Below, in pieces: positions 8,016 through 9,872 of a stretch of 9,872 bases of DNA. Location: positions 1,136-11,007 of the forward strand of contig DPMX01000193.1 in NCBI GenBank assembly GCA_003540955.1, in the 5' to 3' direction. The notes under the pieces were generated by a model. It made no database searches. It saw only the letters and a program-made list of their open reading frames with translations, and had not been told where the DNA came from. Source of the DNA: Gammaproteobacteria bacterium (GTDB lineage: Bacteria; Pseudomonadota; Gammaproteobacteria; Ga0077536). The number at the start of each line of letters is the position of its first letter. The first letter of the stretch is position 1. The position numbers and the translations under genes are program-made.

Positions 8016-8101
8016 GCAGGGTAACTGGTTCGAGTGGGGTGGGATAAACTTAGGCGTTAGGTAGCCTGCGACGAAACAGGCATTGTACGGAGTATTTAGC
8101 A

Positions 8102-8611
8102 TTGAAAAAAATTAGTTATAGTGTTTTTGGAATAGCGGTTGCCGCGTCAGTTGTTTTTTGGGGTCATGCGGTAGCAGCAGACTACAAGATTGGCGTGGTT
8201 AATGCTGTTAAGGTGTTAGAGGCTGCCCCGATGGCTGATGTTGCGCGAAAGAAGTTAGAAAAAGAATTCGCGACTCGCGATCGTGAGCTTGTGGCGGCGC
8301 AAAAGAGTCTTAAAAGTCTTGAAGATAGAATGGTCAAAGACGGCGCAATCATGAGTGAAACGGAGCGAGCGCGGCTAGAGCGCGATATCGTTAATAGTCG
8401 ACGAGAGCTCAAGCGCGATTCTGACGAGTTCCGTGAGGACGTCAATTATCGGCGCAATGAGGAATTCGGCAAGATTCAAAGAGATATCGTCGAGGCGATC
8501 CGCGTGGTTGCGAAAGCTCAGAAATTTGATTTGGTTTTGGGGGAAGGTGTGATATACGCCAGCCCGCCAATCGATATTACCGAATCCATCATTACGCATC
8601 TTAAGAAGTAA
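8102..8611 (+). CDS. skp: periplasmic chaperone Skp (OmpH family)
   Basis: Periplasmic holdase that binds unfolded outer-membrane proteins leaving the Sec channel and passes them towards BamA. The 169-residue product begins with a signal peptide (M-K-K, a hydrophobic core, likely cleavage after A-V-A near residue 25). A short strand, Y-K-I-G-V-V-N, follows, then a highly charged Lys/Glu/Arg-rich helical region from about 45 to 135. That region corresponds to the coiled-coil tentacles of the trimer. The chain ends with F-D-L-V-L-G-E-G-V-I-Y-A and D-I-T-E-S-I-I, typical of the family's C-terminal body domain. The start is TTG at 8102, with GGAG at 8089-8092 nine bases upstream. No ATG fits the signal peptide. 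It follows bamA by 86 bases, the usual neighbour order. The low-identity family makes the symbol slightly less certain than the function. Confidence 0.92.
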   Translation: MKKISYSVFGIAVAASVVFWGHAVAADYKIGVVNAVKVLEAAPMADVARKKLEKEFATRDRELVAAQKSLKSLEDRMVKDGAIMSETERARLERDIVNSRRELKRDSDEFREDVNYRRNEEFGKIQRDIVEAIRVVAKAQKFDLVLGEGVIYASPPIDITESIITHLKK

Positions 8612-8613
8612 AG

Positions 8614-8641
8614 GCACCCCCGGGGAATCAACCGGGTGTGC
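8614..8641 (+). terminator. GC-rich hairpin just after skp, possible terminator
   Basis: The sequence forms a 10-bp stem, with one C-T mismatch (8618/8637), between 8614-8623 and 8632-8641 and an 8-base loop. It begins two bases after the skp stop codon. The position and strong GC pairing suit a transcript 3' end. There is no run of T after it, only CTTT at 8651-8654, so it is not a classical intrinsic terminator. It may instead protect the mRNA end or act with Rho. Confidence 0.4.
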
Positions 8642-8645
8642 AGGA

Positions 8646-8678
8646 AGAGTCTTTGGCGTGGGCTGACTCGGAGACTCT
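8646..8678 (+). repeat. inverted repeat, potential RNA hairpin
   Basis: AGAGTCT (8646-8652) and AGACTCT (8672-8678) are exact reverse complements. In RNA the stem can extend inward through wobble pairs to about 11 bp, leaving an 11-base loop. It follows directly on the post-skp hairpin. No function is recognised. Confidence 0.35.
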
Positions 8679-8710
8679 AGTTCGGCCGGATGCGGCAGAA
8701 TTAGATGACG

Positions 8711-8739
8711 CCGCTGTCAGGCCGTTCTGTCGGCAGCGG
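8711..8739 (+). repeat. inverted repeat, potential RNA hairpin
   Basis: CCGCTGTC (8711-8718) pairs with GGCAGCGG (8732-8739) in an 8-bp stem with one G-U pair and a 13-base loop. GCGGC at 8692-8696 can pair instead with GCCGC at 8710-8714, which overlaps the left arm, so two alternative folds exclude each other. The bases after it (AAAAGTTCC) are not a T-tract. No known RNA family is recognised. Confidence 0.35.
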
Positions 8740-8957
8740 AAAAGTTCCTCGCTTTGAATCGTATTGCACCGTTGAGTGAAGGTAATCCGAGGAATTGAGT
8801 TTTATTCCCGACATGCGGTTCCGGGCGCGATCGGTGACGCGATTGCGCGATGATTGCGGATTTTGAACTGCTCTCGTCCCGATTTGTAGAACGTCCGTGT
8901 GTCGACGAGGTTACGAGTTTGGGTGAGTACGCTCATAGTTATCACAAGCATTGTGCC

Positions 8958-8986
8958 TTGACAGTGTAGTATGTCGTAGTACATAC
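8958..8986 (+). promoter_or_regulatory. candidate fabZ-lpxA promoter with overlapping dyad
   Basis: TTGACA at 8958-8963 is a perfect sigma-70 -35 hexamer about 90 bases before fabZ. The -10 position is weak: TACATA at 8980-8985 (16-base spacer) is the best fit and matches TATAAT at only three of six bases. A perfect dyad, GTATGT (8969-8974) and ACATAC (8981-8986), lies across the spacer and -10, where an operator would sit. A promoter here would explain how fabZ is expressed across the long gap after skp. Confidence 0.35.
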
Positions 8987-9054
8987 GTTAGCCTGTGTAT
9001 CATTTTTGTTGCATTGCAGTTTTCGATGTGGAGAGTTTGTTTGGAGGGCGCTAA

Positions 9055-9504
9055 GTGAGCGATATAACGATAAAAGAAATTCTCAACATGCTACCTCATC
9101 GGTACCCGTTCTTATTAATCGATCGAGTTATAGAGTGCGAGGCTTTCAAGTCCATCAAGGCACTCAAAAACGTGACGATTAATGAACCGTTCTTTCAAGG
9201 ACACTTCCCGAAAAGGCCAATTATGCCAGGGGTCCTGATCTTAGAGGCGATGGCGCAAGCAACTGGGGTGCTTGCATTCTATTCCTATAAAACGCGCAGT
9301 AAAAATGATGCAGAATACTACTTAGTCGCGGTCGATAAGGCGCGTTTTAAACGCCCGGTAGGACCTGGCGACCAAATTATTATCGATGCGACGTTAACGC
9401 GCCAACGGAGCGGTATCTATCGTTTTGTTGCAACCGCTCATGTGGACGGAGAGCTAGTATCGAGCGCGGAATTTATGACAACTGAGATGGAGGACGATCC
9501 TTGA
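9055..9504 (+). CDS. fabZ: 3-hydroxyacyl-[acyl-carrier-protein] dehydratase FabZ
   Basis: Cytoplasmic hot-dog-fold dehydratase that converts 3-hydroxyacyl-ACP to trans-2-enoyl-ACP in fatty acid elongation. It competes with LpxA for the same 3-hydroxyacyl-ACP pool, so clustering with lpxA is functionally sensible. The 149-residue product is of normal length. It has L-P-H-R-Y-P-F-L-L-I-D-R near the N terminus, and F-F-x-G-H-F-P-x-x-P-I-M-P-G-V-L-I-L-E-A-M-A-Q with catalytic His50 and Glu64. The Glu in that motif, with FabZ length and sequence, separates it from FabA, which has Asp there. The start is GTG at 9055, with Shine-Dalgarno GGAGGG at 9043-9048, six bases upstream. The TGA stop overlaps the lpxA start (TTGA, 9501-9504). 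Confidence 0.96.
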   Translation: MSDITIKEILNMLPHRYPFLLIDRVIECEAFKSIKALKNVTINEPFFQGHFPKRPIMPGVLILEAMAQATGVLAFYSYKTRSKNDAEYYLVAVDKARFKRPVGPGDQIIIDATLTRQRSGIYRFVATAHVDGELVSSAEFMTTEMEDDP

Positions 9505-9872
9505 TCGATCCGAAAGCTATTGTTCATCCAGATGCGGTTATTGGATCAGATGTAACAATTGGTCCATGGACGATAGTCGACGCAAACGTTGAGATTGGTG
9601 ATAGATCATGGATAGGTTCGCACGTTGTTATAAAAGGGCCAACTCAGATCGGTGCAAACAATAAGATCTTCCATTTTTGCTCCATCGGTGAAGACCCCCA
9701 GGACAAAAAGTTTCAGAAAGCGTCAAATTCTGCCTTAGTAATTGGTAATGGGAATGTTATCCGTGAGTACTGCAGCATCAATCGAGGGACAGCACATGGA
9801 GGTGGGGTGACCTCGTTAGGTGATGATAACTGGATCATGGCCTACTGCCATATAGCGCATGATTGTAAAATC
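9501..9872 (+). CDS. lpxA: UDP-N-acetylglucosamine O-acyltransferase LpxA, 3' end cut by window
   Basis: Cytoplasmic acyltransferase that transfers a 3-hydroxyacyl chain from ACP to UDP-GlcNAc, the first step of lipid A synthesis. The frame runs open to the window end, giving 124 residues of an expected 255-265. It begins M-I-D-P-K-A-I-V-H-P and shows left-handed beta-helix hexapeptide repeats (V-I-G-S-D-V, T-I-G-P-W-T, E-I-G-D-R-S). Then come S-H-V-V-I-K-G-P-T, S-I-G-E-D-P-Q-D-K-K-F and N-R-G-T-A-H-G-G-G-V-T. The catalytic segment C-H-I-A-H-D-C follows, with His120 equivalent to E. coli His125. The start is TTG at 9501, the only start giving the full family N terminus, and it overlaps the fabZ stop. 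The G-E-D-P-Q-D-K-K and H-I-A-H-D motifs indicate LpxA rather than LpxD. Confidence 0.95.
   Translation, partial: MIDPKAIVHPDAVIGSDVTIGPWTIVDANVEIGDRSWIGSHVVIKGPTQIGANNKIFHFCSIGEDPQDKKFQKASNSALVIGNGNVIREYCSINRGTAHGGGVTSLGDDNWIMAYCHIAHDCKI

Larger units (their letters stand above)
8612..9054 (+). other. 443-bp gene-free gap in the usual lpxD position
   Basis: In most Gammaproteobacteria lpxD fills the interval between skp and fabZ. Here no reading frame on either strand has a start, a ribosome binding site and a recognisable protein. The longest plus-strand stretches are under 50 codons. A minus-strand ORF at 8802-8984 (60 residues) resembles nothing I know. The first 130 bases are GC-rich and full of short dyads (hairpins at 8614-8641, 8646-8678 and 8711-8739). 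The middle carries three CGCGAT repeats (8826, 8838, 8846). The last 100 bases are more AT-rich and contain a TTGACA element with an adjoining dyad. The gap probably combines a transcript end after skp with a promoter region for fabZ. It might also contain a decayed lpxD, but I cannot show that. Confidence 0.6.

Noticed and set aside
8016..8101. Small dyad GCCTG/CAGGC in the bamA-skp interval as a terminator
   Set aside because: The stem is only about 5 bp with no T-tract, and skp follows closely with its own ribosome binding site. Read-through is more likely.
8802..8984. Minus-strand ORF of 60 codons in the skp-fabZ gap
   Set aside because: No recognisable protein, no clear ribosome binding site, and it crosses the candidate fabZ promoter. 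ORFs of this length are expected by chance.
1..9872. Mobile elements, CRISPR arrays, tRNA or rRNA genes
   Set aside because: No transposase or integrase-like protein, no regularly spaced repeats and no recognisable tRNA or rRNA motif were seen. Apart from the missing lpxD the gene order is conventional.

Overview
The window is a stretch of the conserved envelope-biogenesis cluster of Gammaproteobacteria (Betaproteobacteria have a similar order). All genes are on the plus strand, in the order pyrH (5' end cut by the window) - frr - uppS - cdsA - dxr - rseP - bamA - skp - [443 bp without a recognisable gene] - fabZ - lpxA (3' end cut by the window). Gene order, an outer-membrane BamA, a periplasmic Skp and lipid A genes point to a diderm proteobacterium of moderate GC content. 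I cannot place it to genus.

Bases 1-2083 hold pyrH, frr and uppS: UMP kinase, ribosome recycling factor and undecaprenyl diphosphate synthase. Bases 2180-5534 hold cdsA, dxr and rseP, joined by overlapping stop and start codons: CDP-diacylglycerol synthesis, the first committed step of the MEP isoprenoid pathway, and the site-2 protease of the sigma-E envelope stress pathway. Bases 5535-5717 form an unusual leader before bamA. It carries a 20-codon ORF with a very strong ribosome binding site inside an 11-bp inverted repeat, plus candidate promoter elements close to the bamA start. Bases 5718-8611 encode the outer-membrane insertase BamA and the periplasmic chaperone Skp. Bases 8612-9054 are a gap rich in dyads, and bases 9055-9872 encode FabZ and the start of LpxA.

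The genes serve one purpose, building the envelope. UppS makes the lipid carrier for peptidoglycan and O-antigen from precursors of the Dxr pathway. CdsA supplies phospholipid precursors. BamA and Skp deliver and fold outer-membrane proteins. RseP transmits stress when that fails. FabZ provides 3-hydroxyacyl chains and LpxA uses them to begin lipid A.

The main departure from the textbook layout is that lpxD, normally between skp and fabZ, is absent. Its slot holds non-coding, hairpin-rich sequence. The second point of interest is the leader in front of bamA. I found no mobile element, CRISPR array, tRNA, rRNA or clearly novel multi-gene system.
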